A model generated the notes under the pieces. It ran no database searches, was not told where the DNA came from, and saw only the letters and a list, made by a program, of their open reading frames with translations. Shown piece after piece: positions 1-9,932 of a stretch of DNA of 64,000 bases; the first letter of the stretch is position 1; each line of letters opens with the position of its first letter. Origin of the DNA: Branchipolynoe longqiensis. Its lineage: Eukaryota; Annelida; Polychaeta; Phyllodocida; Polynoidae. The translations under genes were made by a program, and so were the position numbers. Location: NCBI GenBank assembly GCA_030323885.1, contig CM059187.1:137674415-137738414 (forward strand). Reading direction: 5' to 3'.

Positions 1-724
1 TTTTATTTTTTTTATTTATTGGTTCCAGATGTTTTCCAATGCGAAATATTTACATACATGAATAATAGTAGATATATATATATATATACTTTGTGATCAA
101 ATATAACTCGGGCACGTTAAGCTATAGGGGTGGCGGGTCCACTGTTTCTGGGCAATCAGTGAATGCTTACACAATGCGGACACCATGCACCCGTTGCTAT
201 GGCAACATGCTGCAACAAGTAGCGTCCGAATGAATGTCAGGCGACGATGTGGGTGGGTAATGAATAGCTCCAGTAGGCGTGTGTGTGTGTGTGTGTGTGG
301 GTGGGGGGGGGGCGCTATACTCGGGCGGTTCATAATATGCTCATCTACTTCACAGCTTCATGTTTGTGTGATTTGTTTTTAAATGGCCATACATACTCTG
401 CCCTGTCCACATCTGACATTGATCAAAAGCAGGATCTGTGTTATTGTTATTATGATTATTGCGTTTAAGTAAGCCGTTCTGTACACATAAGTAAGTAGAG
501 CTGACTGCGGTCGACGAAATGTAAATAGGTCACGTCCCACTACTATTGCCACCCTCCCACCCCCTCCGCCAACCACTGAAGGTCGTGCAATGCACATGCG
601 CATCCTGCCCTCCTGCCCGCCCTCTAGCGGGGGCGAGCGTCAGGTGGTGACCTGCCTTCCAGCGCATGCGCAGTAGGTGGTCAATGGACTGTGTCGGTCG
701 GAGAAGGGCGTCACGCATGACTGA
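1..724. other. Non-coding start of window
   Basis: AT-rich at first, then mixed sequence with a short TG run and G9 near 284-311. No open frame looks coding. Two NRF1-like motifs (annotated separately) lie at 591-673 in a CpG-bearing stretch. Confidence 0.6.
591..673. promoter_or_regulatory. Pair of NRF1-like palindromic motifs
   Basis: TGCACATGCGCA at 591-602 and GCGCATGCGCAG at 662-673 match the known NRF1 consensus YGCGCAYGCGCR, which is typical of CpG-rich metazoan promoters. Similar motifs occur at 1345-1362 (an extended TGCGCATGCGCATGCGCA) and at 49335-49346. No adjacent first exon was recognised, so promoter function is inference only. Confidence 0.25.
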
Positions 725-1140
725 TCATATTAGTGTGTATGTGTGTATGTGTGTGTGTGTGTGATGTAGGGGTGTGATATCTGAGAGGTGTGTTAGATAT
801 CTGAAGTGTGTCTGTGTGTGTGGGGGGGGGGGGAGATATCTGAGAGGTGTGCGTGAGAATCACTGATATCTGAAGCCTGTATGTGTGTGGTGTGTGTGTG
901 TGGGGGGGGGGGGGGATATCTGAGGTGTGTGTGTATGTGTGAGAATCACTGATAATGATATCTGAAGTGTCTATGTGTGTAATGTAGGGGGGAGTTTGTG
1001 ATATCTGAGAGCTGTGCGATATATCTGAAGTGTGTGTATGTTGTGTGGGGAGTTGTGATATATGAGGTGTGTGAGATATCTTAAGTTTATGTGTGTAGTA
1101 TCAAAAGTATTTGTGTTAGATGAGGTGTGTTTCTGAGCTG
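725..1140. repeat. Degenerate TG / GATATCTGA minisatellite
   Basis: Irregular repeats of a GATATCTGA(A/G)-(G)TGTG(TG)n unit, with G10-G13 runs at about 823 and 903. No coding content. It is a simple-sequence expansion, prone to length polymorphism and assembly error. Confidence 0.75.
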
Positions 1141-1166
1141 ACTCTTAACGTGTGGGTTGGTGTGGA

Positions 1167-1167
1167 T

Positions 1168-1202
<35 letters not shown>

Positions 1203-1290
1203 TAACATTTAAACAAATTAATATATATAATATATATATTAAAATAAAATAGATTTAATATATAATATATATATATTAAAATCAAATAAA
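1167..1290. repeat. AT-rich microsatellite block
   Basis: (TA)n tracts broken by short ATTAAAATNAAAT segments that occur twice (about 1240 and 1278), indicating local tandem duplication. Confidence 0.8.
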
Positions 1291-1773
1291 TTAAAAATAG
1301 TGTGTGTGCTCGTGTTACACCTGTGGCGCATAGTGGGTAGGTTCTGCGCATGCGCATGCGCAAAGGGCGCAGGGTGGGCACAGATCAGTGAGCGTTCGTC
1401 TGGCCTGATTAAGTGTGGAACAAACGCGTGCACACGAAGAGAGGGTTCAATAAGCAGCGGCTCACACTGTGTAGGCCTTACACACCTTACACACATTTAC
1501 ACATCATTACACACAGAGGGCGCTGCACCACGTGACCGCCGGTACACAATGAACAATTGGGGCTTACTTAATCGTATCTCCTCTTTCTTCTCCTTTCTTA
1601 AACTTGTGTAACTCTTCTTGTTCAGTGTGTATGTGTTTTAAAGTTTTATGTTTATCTCCTAAAACTGAGATAATTGAGTGGAGTTGCGGCGAGTGTAAAA
1701 CGGCTAGGCCTAAGCTGACAACTGCACTGACACGAAATGGGCGGAAATTACGTATATTATGGGTTGTGTGGGT

Positions 1774-1776
<3 letters not shown>

Positions 1777-1804
<28 letters not shown>
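1777..1804 (+). repeat. Homopolymer G28
   Basis: Twenty-eight uninterrupted G residues. The tract can form intermolecular or sliding G-quadruplexes and is difficult to sequence accurately, so its length is uncertain. Confidence 0.85.
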
Positions 1805-1931
1805 CTAGGTGTGCGTGGGCCTGCTTAGTTCCACCTGTCGCCGCCGGTGGCGCCACAAACCGGTCATATTTTGCATGTATATAGTCAGGAACGTGTGCGT
1901 ACGCATCATTAGGTATGCAAATATATAAATA

Positions 1932-1972
<41 letters not shown>

Positions 1973-2510
1973 TGTAGTTATATTCATATATATTTATTGT
2001 ATTTATATATATATATATTTACATATATATATATATGTATTTACCGGAAATGAAGTAGCTTTAGAGCGTATTGGCTGATATATTAATGCGACATGGGCAG
2101 CACGCCGCTTCGGACGCGCTATAGTCACGGGCTACACTGGTCCCTCGGGGTCCACAGGGCACCATCACTGGGGGAAGTGGCTTTCTTTTTTTTGTTTTCC
2201 CTTTTTCTTTCTATTTAAAGTGCGTGTTAATGTTGTCATTGTAATTATTGTTTTTGTTGTTGCTCTAATTGTTGTTGTTTTTGTTGTTGTTGCTACCTAC
2301 TACTGTTGTTGTGGGTGCATCTATAATGTACTCGACCATGATTTGGTAGTGATTCAGTTGTCCGTTGTGTACGCACTGACCATCCAGCAATGTGTGTATG
2401 TATGTATGCGTGTATGTGCGTCCATTAGACGGGATTTAATTTAAACCCACAGAAAGTCCCAACACACTGATGATGATGGTGGCCCGTGGTGGTTGACTTC
2501 TGGTGGTGTT
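1805..2510. other. AT microsatellites and unassigned DNA
   Basis: (AT)n tracts occupy about 1920-2038. A GTT-rich (TTG)n-like stretch follows at 2228-2312. No gene, SINE or TIR element was recognised. Confidence 0.6.
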
Positions 2511-2643
2511 AGTGGTGCTGTCTGGTGGTGCTGGTGATTGACTTCTGATGCTGGTGCTGGTGGCGCCGGCTGGTGGTGCTGGCTGCTGGCGCTAGTGGCG
2601 CCGGCTGGTGGTGCTGGCTGCTGGCGCTAGTGGCGCCGGCTGT
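2511..2643 (+). repeat. 35-bp GC-rich minisatellite
   Basis: A unit containing TGGTGGTGCTGGCTGCTGGC and GCTAGTGGCGCCGGC repeats with a 35-bp period (2571 and 2606), preceded by looser GGTGCTGG words. Open frames across it are by-products of the repeat, not genes. Confidence 0.7.
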
Positions 2644-2711
2644 TGGCATCCCACGCCGCCTCACCCCGCACACAGTGCGGGTGGCAGGCGGCAGTGGGTG
2701 GCGTCGCCGGG

Positions 2712-2858
2712 TACTGGAGGACCTCATCAGGCAGTGCGGGGCGTACCCGGCTACTGGAGGACCTCATCAGGCAGTGCGGGGCGTACCCGGGTACTGGCGG
2801 ACCTTATCAGGCAGTGCGGGGCGTACCCGGGTACTGGAGGACCTTATCAGGCAGACCA
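2712..2858 (+). repeat. 40-bp minisatellite, 3.7 copies
   Basis: Units beginning TACTGGAGGACCTCATCAGG start at 2712, 2752, 2792 and 2832, an exact 40-bp period. Because 40 is not a multiple of three, the peptide seen in any one frame changes each unit, which argues against coding. Confidence 0.9.
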
Positions 2859-2928
2859 GAGCCCCGCCCGTCCATATCCACCTCACCTCAGGCCGCCACC
2901 AATGGTCACACCACACTCCTTTTCGAAA

Positions 2929-2944
2929 ACACCAGGTGGCGCTA
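2929..2944 (+). promoter_or_regulatory. CTCF-like motif
   Basis: ACACCAGGTGGCGCTA is close to the conserved bilaterian CTCF core (CCASYAGRKGGCR). It lies in a GC-rich block. Similar motifs occur at 16527, 53307 and 59370. Occupancy cannot be judged from sequence. Confidence 0.3.
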
Positions 2945-3052
2945 TGGTCGACACACAGCGAGGGGTTCACGTGGGCGGTCACGTGAGGAGGAGGAGGAGG
3001 GCAGTGTGTGCGTATGTGTGGGGGCGGGGGGTCTTCCACACCCACCGACCCC

Positions 3053-3094
3053 TGCCGATCCTCGCGCATGACCATACATGCGCGAGGATCGGCA
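3053..3094. repeat. Perfect 18-bp inverted repeat, 6-nt loop
   Basis: The left arm TGCCGATCCTCGCGCATG (3053-3070) and its exact reverse complement (3077-3094) flank the loop ACCATA. The arms are GC-rich and contain several CpGs. No terminator, tRNA or known element was recognised around it. Confidence 0.85.
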
Positions 3095-3321
3095 CACGTC
3101 CGCATCGACGGCGGCCCAGACTTGACGACGGAAGAGTTCTCAACAAAAGTGCCCGCCACATGGCCGGGGTGGCGGCCGCCCACAGCCGGCCTACAGGCGG
3201 GCGGAGATGGGCAAACAGAGGCGGGAAGAGAAGGCGAAGCAATGGATGAATGCCCTTCCACGACACAGTACTTAGCGGTACCTCTAAGATGAGGTCAGGC
3301 GACTACCGTGGGGTCCAATGT

Positions 3322-3546
3322 GGGGCACCCGGGCCGGCCCTTACCCCCTCCCCTCCGGGGCAGTCCCCGGGGAGAACCCGGCCGGCCTTTAACCCCTCTA
3401 ATCCGGGGGTATCCCGGGGGGGGGGGACTCGGCCGGCCCTTTACCCCTTAAATCCTGGGGTAATCTCGGGGGGGCGGGGGGGGGGGGGGAACTCGGCCGG
3501 TCCTTAACCCCTCCAATCCGGCGGTAATCCCAGGGGGAAACCCGGC
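3322..3546 (+). repeat. GC-rich minisatellite, about 65-bp unit
   Basis: Four imperfect units carry CGGCCGG, TTAACCCCTCTAATCC and GGGGTAATCCCGGGG-like blocks. G runs of 10-13 interrupt the later units. Non-coding. Confidence 0.75.
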
Positions 3547-3870
3547 ATCGAGCCGTGCTGTTGTAGTAGCACTAATTGTAGATGTAACCCCGCCCGGCAG
3601 GCCACGGCAGTCTGAACACAATGATGGCGCTACAGTTTACCAGCGCCTCCTCGGTCCGGCCATCGGGGCAACACGCAGGGGCGGCCGCGAAAAGCCCCCT
3701 GATCTCCACCTCGACACCCCCCCCTCCCCTCTAAAACTCCCGGCTTCACTGAATGCACTGCACACAATTTCAAATGTCACATAGTGCACACGACTCCCTC
3801 ATTGTCATCGCGGTAGTAATCTAGTAATACACGTGCTATTTATTTGATTTATCTTTTTATTTATTTAAGT
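3547..3870. other. Unassigned DNA downstream of the CaaX exon
   Basis: Mixed GC-rich then AT-rich sequence. No gene or repeat was recognised. It lies beyond the candidate polyadenylation signals of the minus-strand exon at 4160-4532. Confidence 0.5.
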
Positions 3871-3881
3871 TTTATTTTATT
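3871..3881 (-). terminator. Candidate polyadenylation signals (AATAAA x2)
   Basis: On the minus strand two overlapping AATAAA hexamers lie about 280 nt downstream of the stop codon of the CaaX exon. Spacing and orientation suit a 3' UTR end, but the surrounding DNA is AT-rich, so chance occurrence is possible. Confidence 0.4.
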
Positions 3882-3952
3882 GTTTGTTTAGAGTAGGTAG
3901 TAGTAGTCGTAATAGGTAGTAGTGGTAATAGAACTCTTTTCTTTCCCACTTC

Positions 3953-3954
<2 letters not shown>

Positions 3955-4012
<58 letters not shown>
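3955..4012. repeat. (AT)n microsatellite
   Basis: About 58 bp of uninterrupted AT dinucleotides within the presumed 3' UTR of the minus-strand CaaX gene. Flanking CTC and ATC trinucleotide runs continue to about 4090. Confidence 0.9.
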
Positions 4013-4015
<3 letters not shown>

Positions 4016-4159
4016 GTCCCCCTCTCGTCTCCATCTCCTCCTCCTCTTCTTCATTATGATCATCACCATCATCATCATCATTATTAATTTTTTTTGTAAT
4101 AATAATTTTTTTACGTTTTTTTTTTTTAAGCATGACATTTTTTTTTAACAACACAGCCG

Positions 4160-4532
4160 CTACATGATGACGCAACACTTGCATTTGGGGTCCTTGAGTT
4201 TGACTTGCTCTGCATGCTGCGCTTGTGGCTGTGAGGCGTTGGCCGTGGCCACCTCGACCTGCACGGCCTGCGGGGACAGTGCCGGCTCGCCGCGCGGCTC
4301 CACGGTGCCGTTGAGGCGGCGCTGGTCGGGGGGCCCGGCGGCCTGCAGCGGCCCGGCCTCCTGCCGCACGAGGGGGCTCTCCTCCGTCACCGACTCGCCC
4401 GGCGCCGTCTTGCTGAGGTCCGGGTCCGAGATCCGGATCTCGCTCCTCGATATTGTCGAGTGCCGCAAGATGTACTCGGCCTTCTTACTCAGCTCGCCGT
4501 CCGCCATGAACGGGTTTTCATGGCTCTCCGTG
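4160..4532 (-). CDS. 3'-terminal exon of a CaaX-box protein, paralemmin-like
   Basis: The exon encodes about 124 residues and ends KCKCCVIM followed by TAG. The last four residues form a CaaX box with terminal Met, which favours farnesylation. The two upstream cysteines are plausible palmitoylation sites, so membrane anchoring at the plasma membrane is expected. The CKCC-x-IM ending resembles the lipid-anchored cortical proteins of the paralemmin family; that assignment is inference from the C-terminus. The 3' splice site is strong: on the minus strand CTCTCCTCTCCTCTTGCAG precedes the exon at 4533, giving a phase-2 boundary. The rest of the exon is Ser/Glu/Pro/Gln-rich and probably disordered. 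AATAAA signals follow near 3871-3881. No upstream exon was identified with confidence; they should lie at higher coordinates. An unrelated protein with a CVIM end remains possible. Confidence 0.6.
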
Positions 4533-5575
4533 CTGCAAGAGGAGAGGAGAGAGGGGCTGTTAAGTAACATGCCGTATTGTGTGTGTATATACATGTATAT
4601 ATAAATAACAGGTGGAAGTGTGTGTATATAATTATGTATATAAATAACAGGTGGCCGTGCTGCAAAGAGCAGAGAGAGGGGCTGTTAAGTAACATGCCGT
4701 ATTGTGTGAGTATGTACATTAATATATAAATAACAGGTGGAAGTGTGTGTACATAATTATGTATATAAATAACAGGTGGCCGTGCTACAAGAGAGAGGAT
4801 AGAAGGCTGTTAAAGTTGCATAGTCCGATGGTTTCTGAGATTTTGACATTTTCTGAGATAAATACATTAGGTTGATCGTTATTATGTACCTTACTTTAGC
4901 TTGAAGTAAATTTTATTTTAAGTGGTTAACTTTTGAGATATTTGAAGTGCAACCATGCTAAATTAATGTTGGCAAGCTTGCCAAAATGCTGACACCATAG
5001 CCTTCTGCAGTAACAGGTTCTATTCAATTGCCTCGCTATTCCCATATGTGTGGCAACAAATGTTTAATAATTGCACCAGTATCGAAGGTACATATTTAGT
5101 ATCCAATTTAGATAATTCTTTTGGTTTTGAAAATTTGATGTTGTCATCAGGCTATGCAGTTTTAAGTAACATGCCGTATTGTGTGTGTATACCTGTATAT
5201 ATATATAAATAAACACATTAACAGGTGGAAGTGTGTGTATATAACTACATATATAAATAACAGGTGGCCATGATGCAAGAGAGCGGAGAGAGGGCTGTAA
5301 GTAACAGGCCGTATCGTGTGTGTATGTAGATGTATATATAAATAACAGGTGGAAGTGTGTGTATATAACTATGTATATACATAACAGGTGGCCGTGCTGC
5401 AAGAGAGCAGACATAGGGCTGTAAGTATTGTGTGTGTATGTACATGTATAGATAAATAACAGGTGTATATCTATAATTACAGGTATGTGGGTATATATAG
5501 ATGTAACAGGTACCAGTGTGTGTAAATATAGGTAACAGCTGGGAGTGTTTGTATATATATAAATAACAGGGCACA
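4533..5575 (-). repeat. Intronic minisatellite carrying splice-acceptor copies
   Basis: Compound repeats of GGTGGCCGTGCTGCAAGAG, GCTGTTAAGTAACATGCCG and TATATAAATAACAGGTGGAA words run upstream of the CaaX exon. Read on the minus strand, units at 4660, 4785 and 5397 each recreate a pyrimidine tract plus AG followed by CACGG, as at the true acceptor. The unit at 5272 has lost the AG. A TTAA-targeted MITE (4814-5161) interrupts the array. Confidence 0.8.
4814..5161. mobile_element. MITE family 1 (TTAA target), complete copy
   Basis: A 348-bp element bounded by TTAA at 4810-4813 and 5162-5165. Its ends match as inverted repeats (AGTTGCATAGTCCGATGG against the complement of CATCAGGCTATGCAGTT). 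The empty site GCTGTTAAGTAACATGCCG exists uninterrupted in the same minisatellite at about 4557 and 4681, so the insertion into TTAA is directly visible. TTAA targeting is known for piggyBac and Sola3 groups; the superfamily is not settled. No coding capacity. Confidence 0.85.
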
Positions 5576-5754
5576 AGTGACAGTGAGGCACCGGAAGTAA
5601 GGTCGGGCGGTGGTGGAGCCACCAGTACCCATATGACTGAGTAAGGAGCAAATACATGCAGAGCCCATTGGCTAATAATATAATATCGGAATAATATAAT
5701 AGAATAAACATATAGAAAATCCCTTACACGGCGTTATACTCGCATAATGCCTAT

Positions 5755-5995
5755 AGTACATCACATCAAAGTGACTTTTAGTTTAAATGGCTAACTTTTG
5801 AAATATTTGAAGTACAACCACAGCAAATTAATTTTGTCAAGCACGACAAAACTCTGACACCACGGGCTTCTGCAATAAAAGGTTCTGTTAAATTGCCGCA
5901 GTATTCCCTTCTATGCAACAACAAATGTTTGAGAAGTGCACAGGCATCTAACTATTCTAAGTCATATATGTTTTCATTGGACTATGGCAGCTAAA
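5755..5995. mobile_element. Degenerate MITE family 1 fragment
   Basis: Internal words such as TTTAAATGGCTAACTTTTGA and ATATTTGAAGTACAACCA match the complete copy at 4814-5161. Recognisable ends are missing. Confidence 0.6.
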
Positions 5996-6549
5996 AGAAA
6001 TGTGGTATCGTATCTCATCTAAGTTATCGTTAGGGCAATTCTACTGCAATCTATATTATTACTATTAGAAACAATTGTTTTCAAGTTTGATCATAAACTT
6101 ATATGTGCAATGACAGCATAAAGAATATGATCTACAGTGAAGGATTTGGGTGGGAGGGGGTTGAAACGGGAATTTCCAGTGCGACCCTGTGTGCTGGGTC
6201 GCATATTCAGTCTCACTCTCAGTCATTACTCAGGGACCAGTAGAACTCAGGATACCCGATTTTGTGTGAGTCCCCAGACGGAAGGTACCTGAGAAGTGGG
6301 GGAGGGTGGAGGGGGGCGGGAGGTGGGAGGGGGAGGGATGGAGAAATGTGGAGCGGGGGGTGTGGGAGTGGAAAGGGGTCAATGAGCCCCCCCCCCCCCC
6401 GCCCCCGCCGACACACAAACACCTAGTGTTACTAAGTCTCCAGTAGTGACTGCAGACTACAGAGTACAGATTACAGACAGCAGACTACAGACTATAGGGT
6501 GGTGCGCATGTCCTTAACTGGGCCGCTTTGATCACACACGTGCCGTCTA
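5996..6549. other. Unassigned DNA with G-rich tract
   Basis: A GGGAGG-rich purine tract at about 6298-6370 is followed by C15 at about 6387, then short ACAGACTACAGA repeats near 6452-6495. No gene or known element was recognised. Confidence 0.5.
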
Positions 6550-6825
6550 ATGTCTAGTACACACCTCCCGTATAGGATTCGCGCACTAAAACTCGCGACT
6601 CTTCCCGACCAGCTTAAAACTGAAAACGGGCCGATTCATTTTTCGAATCGCGAATCGCAATCGTAAACGGCCGCTTTCATCACTAAAAACTGGGTTTTTG
6701 CGCGAATCGCAATCGCTAGGTGTGCGCGGGGAGCGCACACCAAGCGATTTTTGTGGGCGAAACGGGCAGTTTTCGATCGTATACGGGAGGTGTGCGCACA
6801 CAAACGGTAGGTGTGTACCGGGCAT
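6550..6825. mobile_element. TIR element (MITE family 5) with AATCGC words
   Basis: Ends are inverted: ATGTCTAGTACACACCTCCC at the left and the complement of GGTAGGTGTGTACCGGGCAT at the right. A second inner pair, CCTCCCGTATA and TATACGGGAGG, is also inverted. The interior repeats AATCGCGAATCGCAATCG-type words. No open frame looks like transposase. Confidence 0.6.
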
Positions 6826-7002
6826 AACTGTGTTTGACGCGTGTAATTGGTACCCGAGCACTATCTGTCTGATAATTGGCAGGTGTGACGTGGGTGTACG
6901 GACTGATGTGACGAACGACCCGCCCCCCCCCCCCCCCCCCCGCCCCTCACACGCAGTCGGCCCGGGGAGACCGGGGCAACACACATGGGCGTATTTACAC
7001 AG

Positions 7003-7635
7003 GCTCTGAACTGTGTCCCACCTGGTACCCGGTCCTCCTCACACTAGCACATAACCACATTTACACAGGCGTTGAACTGCATACAACCCGGCACCCTTTC
7101 CTCCTCAAACTAGCATATAACCACATAACCCCCCCCCCCCCCCCCGCACACACCTATTTACCCTCCCTGCACACACATTCACACAGGCATTGAACTGTGT
7201 CCCACCTGGTACCCAGTTCTCCCCACACTGGGCATATAACCACATAACACAGGCATTGAACTGTGCCCCACCTGGTACCCAGTCCTCCTCACACTGGGCA
7301 GATAACCACATACCACAGACATTGAACTGTGTCTCACCTGGTACCCAGTCCTCATCACACTGGGCAGATAACCACATACCACAGGCATTGAACTGTGTCC
7401 CACCTGGTACCCCGTCCTCCTCACACTGGGCAGATAACTACATAACACAGGCGTTGAACTGTGTCCCACCTGTTACCCAGCCGTAACCACACTGAACACA
7501 TAACCACATAACACAGGCATCTAACGGTATCCCATCCGGTACCCAGTCCTCCTCACACTGGGCAGATAACCACATAACACAAACGTTGAACTGTGTCCCA
7601 TCTGGTACCCTCTCCTCCTCACACTAGCACATTTT
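7003..7635 (+). repeat. 63-bp minisatellite, about ten copies
   Basis: Units contain AACTGTGTCCCACCTGGTAC, CCTCACACTGGGCA and ATAACCACATAACACAGGC. The 63-bp period equals 21 codons, so open frames persist on both strands and mimic a repeat protein. No start context or flanking exon supports coding. A C-run spacer occurs at about 7130. Confidence 0.85.
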
Positions 7636-7718
7636 TTTTTTTTGGAGATGTATACTGCCTAACCACATAACAACCCCACCTCCCTCTTTACCCTCCCTGC
7701 ACACACACATTTACACAG

Positions 7719-7920
7719 GTCAAATTAGGATAGGACAATGAATAGTTATCTCCTAATTAGTAATAGGATAAATTGGCTGAAATCACGGTGGCGTGGTCTC
7801 CGAGAGGGGCGGCATCATAAAAGTATAAAGTGGCCATGAATGCGCATTTTCACAAATCGGCACCCATCCTGATATGATATTGGGTGTTGCTAGGACGTAA
7901 AACCCCCCAAAACAAACATA
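7719..7920 (+). mobile_element. SINE-A, 5'-truncated and diverged
   Basis: Matches the body and tail of the tRNA-derived SINE-A family seen throughout the window (GGTCTCCGAGAGGGGCGGCA and GATATGATATTGGGTGTTGC followed by AGGACGTAAAAC). The tRNA-like head is missing. Confidence 0.65.
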
Positions 7921-8014
7921 CAAACATAATATTAACATCTCCATTCCCCACCTCCCACGCACAAACATAAACCCCCCCCCCTCACTTCCTCTCCCGACAC
8001 ACACACATGTATAA

Positions 8015-8018
<4 letters not shown>

Positions 8019-8073
<55 letters not shown>
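8019..8073. repeat. (CA)n microsatellite
   Basis: About 54 bp of uninterrupted CA repeats, flanked by further C/A-rich sequence. Confidence 0.9.
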
Positions 8074-8074
<1 letters not shown>

Positions 8075-8347
8075 CACACACAACCACTCATATACCATCC
8101 ATAGACCTTAACGTGTATGCTGCCCGCTGGAGAAACCCATGAAATTGGTTCGAGTCATAATTTTTAAAAGATATTTATTTGAGATATTCTTTATGACGGC
8201 CGCTTATTTCAAGGGTGTTGGTTTCTTCCCGACCACATCATGACCTCATTCCATCATGTGAGAAATCGGAGGGGGGGGGGGCTTTCCATTCCATTCCTCT
8301 ACAACAAATCCTACACACCGGGCCCCAGGCTTAGGGGGAACAAGTTT

Positions 8348-8610
8348 GTTTTATTTAACGACACCTCTGGAGCGCATTGATTTTTATCATTGTCTATTGG
8401 ACGTCAAATGTATGATTATTCTGACACATGTCTTTGGAGGAAACCAGCTGCCACCACATAGGCTACTCTTTCCGATGAGCAGATAGGGGTCTTTTATATG
8501 CACTTATCCACAGATGACCGACTCATGGACATCACTCTCACAGCAGAGAGCTAAATGGAGAGCGGCAGTCAAGTAATGAAAGCAGTCTTTGTCGCACCGC
8601 AACCGACAGC

Positions 8611-8642
<32 letters not shown>

Positions 8643-8812
8643 CCACAGACAGGATAGCACATACCACATCCTTTGATGAACCAGTTGTGGACCACTGGTT
8701 GGAACGGAAAATAGCCCCAACTGCAAATGTGTCCACTGAGCAGGATCGGTCGGATGATCCATACCTTCACAGGTTGACATTATACCGCCTGAGCTATGTC
8801 CCGCTCCCTCAG
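8348..8812 (-). mobile_element. SINE-C, full-length, interrupted by an RTE LINE end
   Basis: On the minus strand the element starts with a tRNA-like head (GACATAGCTCAGGCGG as A box, GATCCATACC region, then a diverged B box). It continues through AACCAGTGGTCCACAACTGG and CAAAGGATGTGGTATGTGCT, and ends AGGTGTCGTTAAATAAAAC. Other copies occur at 48356, 54133 and 30985. It is split by a 126-bp LINE end at 8515-8640. Confidence 0.8.
8515..8640 (+). mobile_element. RTE-type LINE 3' end with 9-bp target duplication
   Basis: The segment matches the 3' end of the LINE at 33042-33613 (AAATGGAGAGCGGCAGTCAA) and ends in a (GAT)n tail, as is usual for the RTE clade. ATCCACAGA flanks it on both sides (8506-8514 and 8641-8649), a clean target-site duplication. 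It is heavily 5'-truncated. Confidence 0.85.
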
Positions 8813-8819
8813 GTTTAGG

Positions 8820-9035
8820 ATGTTCCTAAATATTCACAGATCTTTCATGTTCAGGTCCATTTGGGAACTGCATTACGATTTCCAAGTTTAGTTGAAATGT
8901 TGCTGTCATTTTGATGCTAATCTAATGCATATCAAACAAACACATACATGTATAGCTTTATTCGGAGTTGATTGATTGATTGATTGATAGTGAACAAACC
9001 TCAGAGAAACATCTCAAGACTGACATTGTCTTGAT
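8820..9035. other. Unassigned spacer
   Basis: No gene or element was recognised. A (TTGA)n run lies at 8967-8988. Confidence 0.5.
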
Positions 9036-9039
9036 GCCA

Positions 9040-9290
9040 GTGCATACCCATAGTGGATCTATAGTGTTGTTTGTCTGAGAAACCATACCATTGACACATG
9101 ACCTGATATCCCACTGAGTCACATTATTATCGCACTGAGAAACCAGCCTTATCCCCATCAGAGAAATGCTGGAACACCAGGTAAGACAGGGACAAGTAGC
9201 AAATTGGAATGTCTCTGGGTGGACTTAGTAGGGAATTGATCCCACAAGAAATAGCCACTCAGGCCACTTTGCCACCCAGTCATAGACTTT
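9040..9290 (-). mobile_element. Degenerate SINE-A
   Basis: CATGACCTGATATCCCACTG, GTCACATTAT and CTGAGAAACCAGCC match SINE-A in minus orientation, but head and tail are too diverged to delimit. Confidence 0.5.
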
Positions 9291-9424
9291 CATTCAAAAT
9301 GCCCGACTAAATTAAGTAACCCCCCCCCCCCCCCCCGCAGCGACCATTACAGACTACTTCAACCGGCCGGGCTTGTGCATAATCCGATTCTCCAAAACCA
9401 CAGCGCCTACCTTGCTTTCACCAT

Positions 9425-9738
9425 ACATATTCGACCGAATGAGTTGAGCGTCCGTCTGGGTTCGAAACCTGGTCAAGTCAAACTAATGACTTAAAAATTG
9501 ATACTTGTCGCTTCCTAGCCAGGTGCTTGGCATTAATGTGATAAGGTGAGGACTGGTTAGCTAAGTGTTAGGATAATGTGAGTGAGTGGGATATCAGGTC
9601 AAGGTGCTGGTGGCCTGGTCTCCCAGTGGGGCAGCACTATAAAGTTACCATGAGAGTGCACTGTCACAAGTCGGTACCCATCGTGACATGACCTTAGATG
9701 TTGCGAGGACATAAAACTCCAACAACCAACCAACCATC
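9425..9738 (+). mobile_element. SINE-A, near full-length
   Basis: A tRNA-like head (CCGAATGAGTTGAGCGTCCG, then B-box-like GGTTCGAAACC) is followed by the family body (CTTGTCGCTTCCTAGCCAGG, GTGAGTGGGATATCAGGTCA). The tail is CATGACCTTAGATGTTGCGA plus ACATAAAAC and (CAAC)n. The head is of tRNA-Leu/Ser type, so transcription by RNA polymerase III from internal A and B boxes is expected of the family. Confidence 0.85.
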
Positions 9739-9932
9739 CTACATATTCAACCCAGACGCTAAGGTATTAAATAATGACTTGATACCTCATAAAATGAACA
9801 TAGGAATACGCAATAGGAAGTCATTGCTAGAATGTCATTTCTAAAATTAGCTTCTTCTAGAGACATTCCATAGCTGTTGCCCTTGTTATCTGCAATATGG
9901 TGCCCCTGTGGTGCTGCTGCGGCTGCTGCTCC

